NCBI RefSeq assembly: GCF_014697195.1
Contig: NZ_JACJRJ010000001.1
Span: 124,001-188,000 of the forward strand
DNA length: 64,000 nt
Reading direction: 5' to 3'
Source of the DNA: Cylindrospermum sp. FACHB-282
Lineage (GTDB): Bacteria > Cyanobacteriota > Cyanobacteriia > Cyanobacteriales > Nostocaceae
The notes under the pieces are model-generated. The model saw nothing but the letters and a program-made list of their open reading frames with translations, made no database searches and had not been told where the DNA came from. Made by a program: the position numbers and the translations under genes. Positions 32,502-41,820 of this stretch are shown here, in pieces (position 1 is the stretch's first letter; the number at the start of each line of letters is the position of its first letter).

Positions 32502-32912
32502 TTGGTGTCGAATTCCTAAATAACCCCCTAGTGGGAAGCAAGGTCTGGGATTATATATTTTCTTTCTGCCTAAATATTGTTCTCCAGATGAATAGAATTG
32601 AACGCTTTGTGGCAATAACTTAAAAAATATGCAATTTCTGGACAGATGTTTGATGATGAATTAGACCTAGCTTATGCAGTTATTGATGGGATAGATGACA
32701 GAGGAGAACGAAATAATTACCGTACAGAATTTTTCAAATTTAAGAATCATTCCTCTTCTTAAGATTGCTTTACACATTTTGGCTTTCCTCCGTCCACCGA
32801 TGAAAATTTAAAATTTTGTTGCAAACTGCGTAAGTCCGATGGGGTAATAGGTGTTTTGTGTCATCATGGCAGAATAGAACACAGATGCTTTTCTAACTAC
32901 AGGGAATCTTGC
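32502..32912. other. Intergenic region between the polysaccharide cluster and prx
   Basis: About 410 bases. A short frame at 32646-32762 reads MFDDELDLAYAVIDGIDDRG and could be a gene remnant but is not supported as a gene. TGCGTAAGTCC at 32827-32837 is the inverse of the MITE end at 13311. The peroxiredoxin promoter must lie in the last part. Confidence 0.5.
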
Positions 32913-33551
32913 ATGACTCTCCGTCTTGGTGATACAGTACCCAACTTTACGCAAGCCTCAACACACGGCAACATAAATTTTTACGAATGGGCAGGTGACA
33001 GCTGGGTAGTGCTGTTTTCTCACCCTGCTGACTTTACACCTGTTTGCACGACTGAATTAGGCACAGTTGCCAAACTGAAACCAGAATTTGACAAGCGCAA
33101 CGTTAAAGCGATCGCACTCAGCGTTGATGATGTAGAATCCCACAAAGGATGGGTGGGAGATATCGAAGAAACCCAAAGCACCACTCTTAACTACCCAATT
33201 TTGGCAGATCCAGATCGCCTGGTTTCTGACCTTTACGACATGGTTCACCCCAACGCCAGCAACACTGTAACAGTGCGTTCGGTCTTCATCATTGACCCCA
33301 ATAAAAAACTCCGACTCTCTTTCACCTACCCCCCCAGTACCGGACGCAACTTTGATGAAATTTTGCGGGTAATTGATTCACTGCAACTAACTGATAATTA
33401 CAGTGTGGCTACACCAGCTGACTGGAAGGACGGGGAAGATTGCGTGATTGTCCCATCCCTCAAAGATCCTGAAGTACTGAAAGAAAAATTCCCCAAAGGT
33501 TATCAGGAAATCAAACCCTATCTGCGTATGACTCCTCAACCTAACAAGTAA
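32913..33551 (+). CDS. 1-Cys peroxiredoxin (Prx6 type)
   Basis: A thiol peroxidase that reduces hydrogen peroxide and organic hydroperoxides. The 212-residue protein has the peroxidatic Cys45 in SHPADFTPVCTTELG, the catalytic Thr and Arg (SVFIIDPNKKLRLSFTYPPSTGRNFDEILR), and the long C-terminal domain typical of the Prx6 group (HPNASNTVTVRS). A second Cys near residue 177 (GEDCVIVPS) is not in a resolving position known to me. ATG at 32913 is chosen because the 19 codons upstream (CHHGRIEHRCF and so on) are unlike the family. A strong terminator follows. Confidence 0.93.
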   Translation: MTLRLGDTVPNFTQASTHGNINFYEWAGDSWVVLFSHPADFTPVCTTELGTVAKLKPEFDKRNVKAIALSVDDVESHKGWVGDIEETQSTTLNYPILADPDRLVSDLYDMVHPNASNTVTVRSVFIIDPNKKLRLSFTYPPSTGRNFDEILRVIDSLQLTDNYSVATPADWKDGEDCVIVPSLKDPEVLKEKFPKGYQEIKPYLRMTPQPNK

Positions 33552-33576
33552 ATTCTGAAGATTATTCAGCACATCA

Positions 33577-33619
33577 GACGCAAAGACGCAAGGTTATATC
33601 TTGGTGTCTTTGCGTTTTT
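33577..33619 (+). terminator. Terminator of the peroxiredoxin gene
   Basis: ACGCAAAGAC (33578-33587) pairs with GTCTTTGCGT (33606-33615); an inner CAAG/CTTG pair extends the stem, and TTTTT follows. The stem also belongs to the ACGCAAAG dispersed repeat family. Confidence 0.65.
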
Positions 33620-33767
33620 CCGTGAGATTGAAAAATGTAGTTCATATACCTAAAATTGGTTGTAAAAGCAAGCTGGTAGTCAGGACTTTAGTCCTTAAAT
33701 TACTTCTTCAAATCCATAAATCGTTCAATACCAACAAAATTTTTATTTTACATTTAATTATGTCTAC

Positions 33768-36119
33768 TTACTTAGCAGACAAAATTGTGTAAGCTTCATT
33801 CACTAACCGGATCTTCTCTTGCACTTGCTTTTGCAGTTGTGGCTGATTTACAAACAAATCTGGATGCCATTTTTTCACTAAAGTTCGATAAGCCTGTTTC
33901 ACTTCAGCAAAAGAAGCACTCGGTTGTAATCCTAAAATGCTATAGGCGCGAGTAATTTTATCTTTTTCTACTTGGGTTTTAGGTTGGTTAGGCGGTTTAT
34001 TGCTTTGATTTGGCTGCTGCTGCTTACCTGTTTGTGAACCTGGGGAACGCATTTCGGCTTTCATTCGCGCTATTTCCTGATCTAGTTCCCAATTGCGAAA
34101 TTTCGCCTCTACCTCTTCAGGACGCGTTGAGGGAGGCGCTTTTGCTGGCGGTGGTGGTGGGGAAACTTGTTGACGCTGAGGTTCTACCTTTTTTTCGGTG
34201 TTTCTAGGAGTATTTTCCTGGGGTGGTGGGGAAACTTGTTGACGCGGAGGTTCTACCTTTTTTTCGGTGTTTCTAGGAGCATTTTCCTGGGGTGGTGGTG
34301 GGGGAACTTGTTGACGCTGAGGTTCTACCTTTTTATCAGAATGGGGAGCCGTATTTTCCTCTCTTTGCTTGTTTGGAGTATTATTTGTTGGGGAAGATGC
34401 AGTATTGGTGTTGCTAGATTTTGGTATTTCTCTATAAGGTTGATATTTTGCAGGTATATTTGCTTTTGCTAACTCTTGCAGCAATTGATTAAAACAATTT
34501 TGCAATTGTTGCACTTCTTCTCGCTTTTTGGCAATTTCTAGCAGTTCTTGACTTACTTTAAACTCAACTACTTTTGCCGCTTTCTGCTCATATTCAGCCA
34601 AGATAGATAATGCTTGAATGCTCAAGCGCGATAAATAATTTTCAGCCGCTGCTATACAAATTTTGGCAACCTGTTGATGATAAGATTCCTTGGCTGATTG
34701 TTCGTCTTGTTTTTGAATATTCTTATTTAACAAATAGGAAATACTACCAACGACAGCGGCTCCCACAGGCCCACCCAATAACCAACCAATACCACCACCT
34801 ACTGCGATCGCACCTGGTTCGTTTAACTCATCAGTCGTGTTTGGCTTCGGGGGTAGGGTTAATTGTGGTTCATTGGGAAAAGGAATTAATAAGTCTTCCG
34901 GTCTTTCTTCCTGAAAAAATTCATAAGCTTGATATAGCCATTTAACCACAGCTAACTGCAACTGTGTCAGGTCTTTTTTTAAAGTGCCTATTTGCCAAGC
35001 TTTAAAATTATTTTCTGCCATCGCTACAGCCGCATCAGCTTGATATTTTGCTAGCAAATGGGGTAAAGATAGCCAATCTCGTAACTCGAAAATACTAGTA
35101 TTAAAGCCTTGTTTTATGAGGTTAGCAGCTTTATGTTTAATTTCAATTTTAGCATTTTCTTTATCATCATAGGCTTTAATTTCAATAGAAGAATTGTAAA
35201 TTTTAGCGATTAATGATGGTAGAATTTGCGATGCGATCGCCTGTACTCTTGGCAAGCGCACACCGCCAAGATTTTGTTGTAAACTCCCCACAAGATTCTG
35301 TAAAGCTGTTTCAAAAACTGCTAAACCGCTACTATTCGCCGCTGCAACATCACCTTTTAATCTTGCTCGTAAAGCAGGTAAAGCATCAACCCGATATAAA
35401 TTACTAAAACCTGGAGGTAATTGTGCTCGAAAACTTTCTGCTACAAATAGCAGACGATTTTGGACTTGTTTTTGATCCTCTGGTTCAAGTAAATTAATAA
35501 AATTAGCCACAAAGATAACTGTTTTAATACCGCGATCTAATAGCCAATCTCGCAAGTTTTCCCGCTCCCCCAAAGTCATTAACTTGCGTGCATCTAGTAA
35601 TTGCACAACTATATCTACACTTAAAAGGCGATCGCGCACTAATTGATCTTGTGCTTCCCTATCATTTGTCCCTGGTAAATCAACAAATTCTACACCCCTT
35701 TCTAAGAAAGGATGGGGACAAAAAACTTCCACAGATGTCACATCTTTTCGCATCTGCCTATTGCCATCAAGAATTGCAAATTTCTGTAAAATTTCTGTAC
35801 CACTGCGGTAAATTTCTGTCCCATCTACTAACATGATGCGAGTGCGCAAATCTGTGCCATACTTAACAGTAATAGCTGCGCCTGTTGTCGGAATCAAATC
35901 TATTGGTAAAGTCCGATTTCCTAGCATGGCATTTAGCAAAGTTGACTTGCCATGATTAAAAGGGCCAAATACCGCAATCCGTAAGCTAGGACTAGTCAGA
36001 TAATTGCAGATAGTCTTGATATCCTGATGCAGTTGCGATTTAGGCTCTAAATCTAGTAATACAGCCGCAGATTTCAGAGAATCTGCAAGCTCCTTGTAAA
36101 CCTCATACTGTTGTGGCAT
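33768..36119 (-). CDS. Dynamin-like GTPase fused to a C-terminal J domain
   Basis: A 783-residue protein. The N-terminal dynamin-family GTPase has the P-loop GPFNHGKST (52-60), the G2 threonine region LIPTTGA (76-82) and G3 DLPG (147-150); the G4 site is degenerate (VANFIN for T-K-x-D). A hydrophobic hairpin (AIAVGGGIGWLLGGPVGAAVVGSISYLL, about 440-470) may be the membrane paddle. Then follow a heptad-rich helix, a Pro/Gln-rich linker of about 120 residues with three near-repeats (PRNTEKKVEP, QRQQVSPPP), and a J domain (about 720-783) with the intact HPD motif (KKWHPDLF). J domains activate Hsp70, so the protein may recruit DnaK to a membrane-remodelling GTPase; that is inference. It is the third gene of the dynamin locus, 263 bp after the BDLP gene. 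Confidence 0.88.
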   Translation of the reverse strand: MPQQYEVYKELADSLKSAAVLLDLEPKSQLHQDIKTICNYLTSPSLRIAVFGPFNHGKSTLLNAMLGNRTLPIDLIPTTGAAITVKYGTDLRTRIMLVDGTEIYRSGTEILQKFAILDGNRQMRKDVTSVEVFCPHPFLERGVEFVDLPGTNDREAQDQLVRDRLLSVDIVVQLLDARKLMTLGERENLRDWLLDRGIKTVIFVANFINLLEPEDQKQVQNRLLFVAESFRAQLPPGFSNLYRVDALPALRARLKGDVAAANSSGLAVFETALQNLVGSLQQNLGGVRLPRVQAIASQILPSLIAKIYNSSIEIKAYDDKENAKIEIKHKAANLIKQGFNTSIFELRDWLSLPHLLAKYQADAAVAMAENNFKAWQIGTLKKDLTQLQLAVVKWLYQAYEFFQEERPEDLLIPFPNEPQLTLPPKPNTTDELNEPGAIAVGGGIGWLLGGPVGAAVVGSISYLLNKNIQKQDEQSAKESYHQQVAKICIAAAENYLSRLSIQALSILAEYEQKAAKVVEFKVSQELLEIAKKREEVQQLQNCFNQLLQELAKANIPAKYQPYREIPKSSNTNTASSPTNNTPNKQREENTAPHSDKKVEPQRQQVPPPPPQENAPRNTEKKVEPPRQQVSPPPQENTPRNTEKKVEPQRQQVSPPPPPAKAPPSTRPEEVEAKFRNWELDQEIARMKAEMRSPGSQTGKQQQPNQSNKPPNQPKTQVEKDKITRAYSILGLQPSASFAEVKQAYRTLVKKWHPDLFVNQPQLQKQVQEKIRLVNEAYTILSAK
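34160..34340 (-). repeat. In-frame tandem repeats in the proline-rich linker
   Basis: Three copies of a unit of 69-72 bp (23-24 codons) encode Pro/Gln-rich segments around NTEKKVEPQRQQVSPPPQ. Anchors of the unit (AACTTGTTGACGC on the plus strand) start at 34164, 34233 and 34305. Copies are nearly identical, which suggests recent slippage or conversion. Confidence 0.85.
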
Positions 36120-36382
36120 AATTCCCTGTTTTATAGATTCCCATCACTCCTTCCCGCAAGAGAGAGCTACGGTTTACCCAAAAGTCCTCTAAAACCTCAA
36201 AGAGTCCTGACGCACATCCCTCTTCTGATGAAGGAGAGAACCAGGGTGAGGTTTTGTTTCCTCCGTTCGATAAACCATAAATTGCATTGAGAGAGACTTG
36301 TGTGTACACCCTAGGCAAGGGAGAGTCAAAGTAAGTTTCCCCCTCTCTGGAAGCGAAAGGGGGATAGAAGTGAGGTTGTTTA

Positions 36383-38461
36383 TCAGCTATAGTAAGCTAA
36401 TAAATTGCTATATGCTGCTTCAATTTTTTGCAATTGTTCAATTACATTTTCCTGCAAAGTTTTCAACCTTTTTAACTCACTCTCACGATTGATTTCCCGT
36501 GTGGCTTTCTGCTGAAGCAGATTATCTAATTCAGCTTTGCGAGAAGCAATATCATCATTAATTCGCTGACTCACTTCTTTTTCATAAGCGTCAAAACACT
36601 CTTTTACCGCCTTGTATACAATTGGAGATTGCTCATTTGCAACTTGCGGTAGATACTTTACTAATTCTTTTTTCGCAGTTTTCACTAACTCTTTACGCGC
36701 TTGATCTGCTTGCAAAAATCCCACTCCCAAGCCTAGCAGCGCCAATCCAATTGGCCCAAGAAAAACCCCTGTAACTGCCGTAATCATCCCACCAATACCA
36801 ATTACAGTAAAATAGTTTAACAAGATATTTTTCCAATCAAATCCTGCACCTGCTAGCGCGACACCAGCCAAGTTACCACTAGACAAAGAAAACAATCCCA
36901 TTGCCCATTTTGCCCATCCGGGAGAGTTATCATCTTCTATGGTGGTAGTATTGACTGTAACTTTTTGCCCAGTAAGCTTTTCGGTGATTTTGTCTGTTAC
37001 TTGACTGTAAGATGCACCATATTTTGCCGCACTGCGAGATAGTTCCCGAAAAGCTACATCAATATCTTTTTCGGCGGTTAAAGTCCAGGCAGAAAGCTTA
37101 TCAGTAATGTATTGCTCAAAGGCTTTTTGTAATGCAGCGTTAAATGCTTCTCGTTTGCCATTACTGAGAAAGTCAAACAAATTTAATTGTGGTTGATAGC
37201 GCAAAAAATCGCTTTCAAAGGTATCACCTAAGCTTAAAACATAGCGGCGGAATGATTCAGAAGTACTTCGTGCTTGGGTATCTCTAGTATTAATAATTTC
37301 TTTTTGGAATCCATCCCGGATAGTATTGAGTTTATTAAACTCTGGTTCTACAGAATCAATCCGTTTTTTTAACTCGTCAATATCTTGATCAAGTAATGGT
37401 AAGCGTCTGTCAATTGCTTCGCGGGTATGATTGCAGGCAAGTCTTGCCAAGGTTCTGACTTGACGCAGTTCGGCAATAGCTCTTTCTCTAGTAAGAAAAG
37501 TATTTAGCGCCCCCATGAACTGAGGAAAGCCAGTTCCCCCTAAGTCAGATTGGGGATTTTTTAACCGTCGCCTGAGCGCTTGAATTGACGAAAGCTCAAA
37601 CACACGCTCATCATAAACATTCTGACCATCTACAGTACAATATTCTGCCAAATTCGCTTTAAATACTTGTCTTAATCTGTCTTCAGCCGCTGCTAATTCC
37701 TCTGAATCATCAGGATCAATTAACGATTCTCGCACCTGATCCCAAGCGTTGATTAAGAAGAAAACCGTCAAGCCTCGACCTTTGATATAATTTTCTAAAT
37801 AACGACGCTCACCCAAGGTGCAAGGTTGGGAGGCTCGCATCACAAACAGAATTGCATGGCAATTATTTACATAACCTAAAGATAATTGGTTCCGCGCTTC
37901 TGTATCATTCAATCCTGGACTATCGACAATTTCAATTCCCTTTTCTAGCAGTGTTAATGGATACTGAACCACTGCATAATCAACATCGGGAAATGCTTGC
38001 TTTTGCTCTTGCTCTAGTTTTTTAGCTTCAGATGGGTCAATGGTATATTTATATTTAAAGCTTTGAAAATCTAGCTGTTGTGGATTTTTGCCATCATTAA
38101 AATGAATAGTGACCTTTTTTTCTGGGCCATAGCGTAAAACTGTCAATACTGCCGTACAGGGGTTAACATCACTTGGCAGCAAATTTTCTCCAATTAGGGC
38201 ATTGAGAAACGTGCTTTTTCCTCGTTTCATATCGCCCAAAACTAAAAGGCGAAATACACCTTGGCTGAGGTTTTTACTAGCTACTGTAATATCTTCTACA
38301 TCTCGTGATAAACTAAGTTTTCCCGATGAACTATCGCCAGCTAACTCAGCTTGATTAATTGTATTAGCAATTTTTGTCAAACAGATAGCAATCTCTGATT
38401 TGACTTGAGCAACACGCTCTAAATCATTGATAAATTTGTCAGTTCCGACTTGATAACTCAT
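36383..38461 (-). CDS. Bacterial dynamin-like protein, BDLP1 type
   Basis: A 692-residue orthologue of Nostoc punctiforme BDLP1, the first bacterial dynamin with a solved structure; the N-terminal 250 residues match my memory of that protein almost throughout. GTPase motifs: P-loop GDMKRGKST (76-84; Lys82 equivalent), the G2 threonine in SDVNPCTAVLTVL, G3 DSPG in VDSPGLND, and G4 NAWD. The membrane-binding paddle is the hydrophobic block around residues 530-605 (LLNYFTVIGIGGMITAVTGVFLGPIGLALLGLGVGFLQ). The last 90 residues form the trunk helix that returns to the GTPase. It tubulates membranes in vitro. It starts 16 nt after the end of the upstream 2-TM gene. Confidence 0.97.
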   Translation of the reverse strand: MSYQVGTDKFINDLERVAQVKSEIAICLTKIANTINQAELAGDSSSGKLSLSRDVEDITVASKNLSQGVFRLLVLGDMKRGKSTFLNALIGENLLPSDVNPCTAVLTVLRYGPEKKVTIHFNDGKNPQQLDFQSFKYKYTIDPSEAKKLEQEQKQAFPDVDYAVVQYPLTLLEKGIEIVDSPGLNDTEARNQLSLGYVNNCHAILFVMRASQPCTLGERRYLENYIKGRGLTVFFLINAWDQVRESLIDPDDSEELAAAEDRLRQVFKANLAEYCTVDGQNVYDERVFELSSIQALRRRLKNPQSDLGGTGFPQFMGALNTFLTRERAIAELRQVRTLARLACNHTREAIDRRLPLLDQDIDELKKRIDSVEPEFNKLNTIRDGFQKEIINTRDTQARSTSESFRRYVLSLGDTFESDFLRYQPQLNLFDFLSNGKREAFNAALQKAFEQYITDKLSAWTLTAEKDIDVAFRELSRSAAKYGASYSQVTDKITEKLTGQKVTVNTTTIEDDNSPGWAKWAMGLFSLSSGNLAGVALAGAGFDWKNILLNYFTVIGIGGMITAVTGVFLGPIGLALLGLGVGFLQADQARKELVKTAKKELVKYLPQVANEQSPIVYKAVKECFDAYEKEVSQRINDDIASRKAELDNLLQQKATREINRESELKRLKTLQENVIEQLQKIEAAYSNLLAYYS

Positions 38462-38477
38462 AGTGGTGATACTTTAA

Positions 38478-38786
38478 TTAACGTTTATTTGCTTGGGATT
38501 GAAAAAATAGTTTGTAGGCTAACCAAACCAGAGCCGCGAACATCACAACTCCCACCACCTTTGAGGCTATTTGCACTGCAACTAATGTGGCAACAGCAAG
38601 ACCAAAAAGTTTTGCACCGAGAATTGCTTTTTTCATCCACGGTTTTTGCAAATCTATCGGCTGATCCTTCACAGTTTTATGGAAAGGTGCAGTAGTATCT
38701 ACATCATTGATATGAGTTTCTAGTTCCCGCAGTCGGTTTTCAACCCGGCGTTGAAGTTCTTGATTGTGTTCATCTTGAGATGTCAT
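38478..38786 (-). CDS. Small 2-TM protein, first gene of the dynamin locus
   Basis: A 102-residue protein with a charged, helical N-terminal half (MTSQDEHNQELQRRVENRLRELETHINDVD) and two hydrophobic segments (about 55-73 and 76-96). The N-terminal half has heptad character and may be a coiled coil. I do not recognise a family. It ends 16 nt before the BDLP1 start on the same strand, so the two are probably co-transcribed and it may be a membrane partner or adaptor for the dynamin. Confidence 0.75.
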   Translation of the reverse strand: MTSQDEHNQELQRRVENRLRELETHINDVDTTAPFHKTVKDQPIDLQKPWMKKAILGAKLFGLAVATLVAVQIASKVVGVVMFAALVWLAYKLFFQSQANKR

Positions 38787-39174
38787 CGGTGTCCACCCTC
38801 TCTAGGACAGTGAAATAATATCAGCCTTCACTAGTCAATTATGCTGTATCTTAACTGACGAAAATATTTGCTAACCATAGTAATATCACGGTTTCATGGT
38901 GAATAATCTAATTCCTATGAACAGGGAAAGAGCAATATTGGTTAAGGGTGCTTATTTTGCCAAAATAAGGGGCTATAAAAGACCATTATCGGTATTTTAC
39001 TTGAGTTTCAGCTAGAAATTTTAGCGAGCGTTCCGATGTAAAATATTCTCATGGTGAGCTAGGGATTGACTACAAGTATTGCCGAGTCTAAATCCTGGAT
39101 GAAAGCGATTGGCTGAGAACCTAGTACCTTTATAAGTGGAAATTTTTATAGTCCAGAACCTAGGAACATTCAAA

Positions 39175-40149
39175 ATGAATATCAAAAATGGATTTGTCGG
39201 TACGATTGGTAACACTCCGCTGATTCGCTTAAACAGCTTTAGCGAAGAAACAGGATGCGAAATTCTCGCAAAAGCTGAATTTCTCAATCCCGGTGGTTCC
39301 GTCAAAGACCGCGCAGCACTTTACATCATCGAAGACGCAGAAAAAAAAGGTTTACTCAAACCCGGTGGTACAGTCGTCGAAGGTACTGCTGGTAATACGG
39401 GCATTGGACTGGCGCATATTTGCAACGCCAAAGGCTATAAATGCCTGATTATTATCCCTGATACCCAGTCACAAGAAAAGATAGATGCACTGACGACTTT
39501 AGGGGCAGAAGTCCGTCCTGTACCTGCTGTACCCTACAAAGACCCCAACAACTACGTTAAGCTATCGGGCAGAATAGCAGCTGAGTTGGACAATGCCATT
39601 TGGGCAAATCAGTTTGATAATTTAGCCAATCGTCTCGCCCACTTTGAAACCACAGGCCCAGAAATTTGGGCACAGACCAAGGGTAAAATTGACGCTTGGG
39701 TGGCGTCCACTGGCACGGGTGGTACTTATGCTGGTGTGGCTTTGTACTTGAAAACGCAAAATCCGGGGGTTAAATGCGTTGTTGCTGATCCCTTGGGTAG
39801 TGGTCTATATAGCTATATCAAAACTGGTGAAATCAATATAGAAGGCAGTTCTATCACCGAAGGTATCGGTAATAGTCGCGTCACAGCCAATATGGAAGGC
39901 GCACCTGCTGATGATGCTATTCAAGTTGATGACAAAGAAGCTTTGCGGGTTGTGTACCAGCTACTGCGGCAAGATGGGCTGTTGATGGGCGGTTCGACGG
40001 GTATTAATGTGGGTGCTGCTGTTGCTTTAGCGAAGCAGTTGGGCCCAGGACACACTATCGTTACCATATTGTGTGATAGTGGTTCCCGGTATCAGTCACG
40101 GATATTTAACCGCGAATGGCTAGCCTCAAAGGGACTATCAGTAGATTAG
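39175..40149 (+). CDS. cysK: Cysteine synthase A
   Basis: O-acetylserine sulfhydrylase, a PLP enzyme that makes cysteine from O-acetylserine and sulfide. The 324-residue protein has the PLP lysine Lys44 in [11 protein letters not shown], the substrate loop [11 protein letters not shown], the phosphate-binding [10 protein letters not shown] and a C-terminal [12 protein letters not shown] 39175 ([20 protein letters not shown]) is the standard start. An in-frame start 13 codons upstream gives residues that are not family-like. The variant [11 protein letters not shown] in place of GNTSGNTGIALA marks a diverged subgroup. No serine acetyltransferase is close. Confidence 0.94.
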   Translation: MNIKNGFVGTIGNTPLIRLNSFSEETGCEILAKAEFLNPGGSVKDRAALYIIEDAEKKGLLKPGGTVVEGTAGNTGIGLAHICNAKGYKCLIIIPDTQSQEKIDALTTLGAEVRPVPAVPYKDPNNYVKLSGRIAAELDNAIWANQFDNLANRLAHFETTGPEIWAQTKGKIDAWVASTGTGGTYAGVALYLKTQNPGVKCVVADPLGSGLYSYIKTGEINIEGSSITEGIGNSRVTANMEGAPADDAIQVDDKEALRVVYQLLRQDGLLMGGSTGINVGAAVALAKQLGPGHTIVTILCDSGSRYQSRIFNREWLASKGLSVD

Positions 40150-40232
40150 TCAGTCACGGGGTTCCAATTCAAGGTTCAAAAATTGGATTTTGAATTTTGA
40201 CTTGATTTGCGTCCTGTGTGGTTTGTGAAAAA

Positions 40233-40565
40233 ATGTCAGACACAACTCAACCATCCAATTCGCCAACAACAGATCAAATTAGTTCTTCTAGATGCTTGCG
40301 GGTGTGCCAATATCGCGCCTGTAAAAGCCAAGGTGCAGCATCCGTATTAGCAGCTTTTCAGGCTTTACCAGTTCCTGATGTGACAGTCATATCTAGTGGC
40401 TGTTTGGCTCAATGTGGCAATGGGCCAATGGTGTTAGTGTTACCAGATAAGGTTTGGTATAGCAGTGTTAAGCCTGAAGAAGTACCACTATTGGTAGAAC
40501 AACATTTATTAGGTGGACAAAGAGTCAAACAGATGCTTTATTATCGGTTTCATCCCCAGGGATAA
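40233..40565 (+). CDS. Thioredoxin-like 2Fe-2S ferredoxin
   Basis: A 110-residue protein of the (2Fe-2S) ferredoxin, NuoE-like fold. It has four conserved cysteines: C-x-Y-R-A-C in VCQYRACKSQG, and C-x3-C in SSGCLAQCGNGP. The Ser/Thr-rich N-terminus is disordered. The redox partner is unknown. Start at ATG 40233; a GTG upstream is possible. It lies on the same strand after cysK and before the DUF5331 gene, 54-83 nt from each. Confidence 0.88.
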   Translation: MSDTTQPSNSPTTDQISSSRCLRVCQYRACKSQGAASVLAAFQALPVPDVTVISSGCLAQCGNGPMVLVLPDKVWYSSVKPEEVPLLVEQHLLGGQRVKQMLYYRFHPQG

Positions 40566-40619
40566 AGCCGATTGAAAATATATAAAGTCTGAATTTTGTT
40601 GACTGAAGTGAGGAAACCG

Positions 40620-41501
40620 ATGGACATTCAGCAGCTACGTCAATCATTGAAAATGAAGTGGCTGATTTACTACGAGCAAAATCGTTCCTGGTTGGTCAAA
40701 ATGCAAGTTTGGGGCACCTATGATGGTCTGCGGCGTCCTCTGTCTGGTTATATTTTGGCGACTCTGTCGGTTTTGGAACCACAGTTTGAGCAGATACTTT
40801 CTTTTATCCTGGATTTGAATAACAATCCTGATCAGATAGTCGCTGCTTTAGGTCTTAACTTTAATCCTGATGAAGAGTTACATTTACTAACCTCAGAGCC
40901 TTCTGTGGCTACGAACCAGATTGAAAGTGAGTCTCCTGCTAAGGTGCTTCTTGAAGATCAAGCAGTATCACAGGTTAATCTTCAGTCTCCAGTAAAAAAG
41001 CCATTGACTGGGCTATCACGGGGACAAAAATCATTTTCATTCAAAATCACTACCGGGGTCGAACATCAGCGTCAACCCGGATCATCGGTTGCGGTCGCGA
41101 CCCTGGTTAATCGCGAATCTCCAGCAAAGACGTTAGTTTCTCAGAAGCTACCTTCTAGGAGTTTACGGGAGCCTCCACCTGTGCGATCGCTAATCATAGC
41201 CACAGAATTTCCTAGTAAAACTAAAACTCTGCCAAGTCTGGCAATATCCACCGATACTCCTCGTAAAAGCAAAACTCTGCCAACTCTAGCAATGGTCACG
41301 GAGGTTCCTAGTAAAACTAAAACTCTGCCAACTCTAGTATTTACCGAATTTACTAGCAATGAGAAATTTGTGAAGATGCCAGTTAAAGATATTCTCAGCA
41401 AAGAGTATATATCAGTTAGTACTAATGCCCGGAGTCTGGCTTCTTGGGTAGATGAGTGTTGTCAGGGTAGGGGATGGGATCGAGAGTTAGTCCTAAGCTG
41501 A
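40620..41501 (+). CDS. DUF5331 domain protein with C-terminal repeats
   Basis: A 293-residue protein. The N-terminal 90 residues (MDIQQLRQSLKMKWLIYYEQNRSW, GTYDGLRRPLSGYILATLSVLEPQFEQIL, NNPDQIVAALGLNFNPDEEL) are the DUF5331 domain, typical of cyanobacteria and of unknown function. The rest is a long, basic, Lys/Ser/Thr-rich and probably disordered tail with three 16-residue repeats around PSKTKTLPTLA (DNA period 48 bp from 41211). ATG 40620 is chosen on the AGGAAACC ribosome-binding site just upstream. The last 35 residues (SLASWVDECCQGRGWDREL) are ordered-looking. Confidence 0.8.
   Translation: MDIQQLRQSLKMKWLIYYEQNRSWLVKMQVWGTYDGLRRPLSGYILATLSVLEPQFEQILSFILDLNNNPDQIVAALGLNFNPDEELHLLTSEPSVATNQIESESPAKVLLEDQAVSQVNLQSPVKKPLTGLSRGQKSFSFKITTGVEHQRQPGSSVAVATLVNRESPAKTLVSQKLPSRSLREPPPVRSLIIATEFPSKTKTLPSLAISTDTPRKSKTLPTLAMVTEVPSKTKTLPTLVFTEFTSNEKFVKMPVKDILSKEYISVSTNARSLASWVDECCQGRGWDRELVLS
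41211..41339 (+). repeat. Three in-frame 48-bp tandem repeats
   Basis: CCTAGTAAAACTAAAACTCTGCC at 41211 recurs, slightly changed, at 41259 and 41307. It encodes the repeats P-S/R-K-T/S-K-T-L-P of the DUF5331 protein. Confidence 0.9.
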
Positions 41502-41820
41502 CAATTTTCTAGACAAAGCTATAGATATGTTGACTTCTGTCAATATATTTTAGTTGAAAAAATCAAATACTCGATATATAATTCCCATGTCCCAAATATT
41601 GAATAAGACTGTTGCTGACGCGAAAACCAAGCAACGATAGTGATAGTCTTTTTGAGAATCTAAAAAAAAGAAAGATGGCGTTGGGCTACAGCGTGTAAGT
41701 CTACTGAGGGATAACCGCTCCCATGCTCCCGTTGAAGTAGAAAGTAAAGTCTAGCTTTGTCTAGGTTTTATATAGCAGGAAGCTATGGCGAGGAAATTTT
41801 GAGCTAAAGGTAAGGTAAAT
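41502..41820. other. Intergenic region after the DUF5331 gene
   Basis: About 320 AT-rich bases with no gene. A weak GTTGCT...AGCAAC hairpin near 41612-41635 with TTTTTG some 15 nt later could end the DUF5331 transcript. Confidence 0.4.

Noticed and set aside
32646-32762. 38-codon frame (MFDDELDLAYAVIDGIDDRG...) between the polysaccharide cluster and prx
   Set aside because: It has no ribosome-binding site and is short; it may be the remnant of a larger gene, but I cannot identify it.
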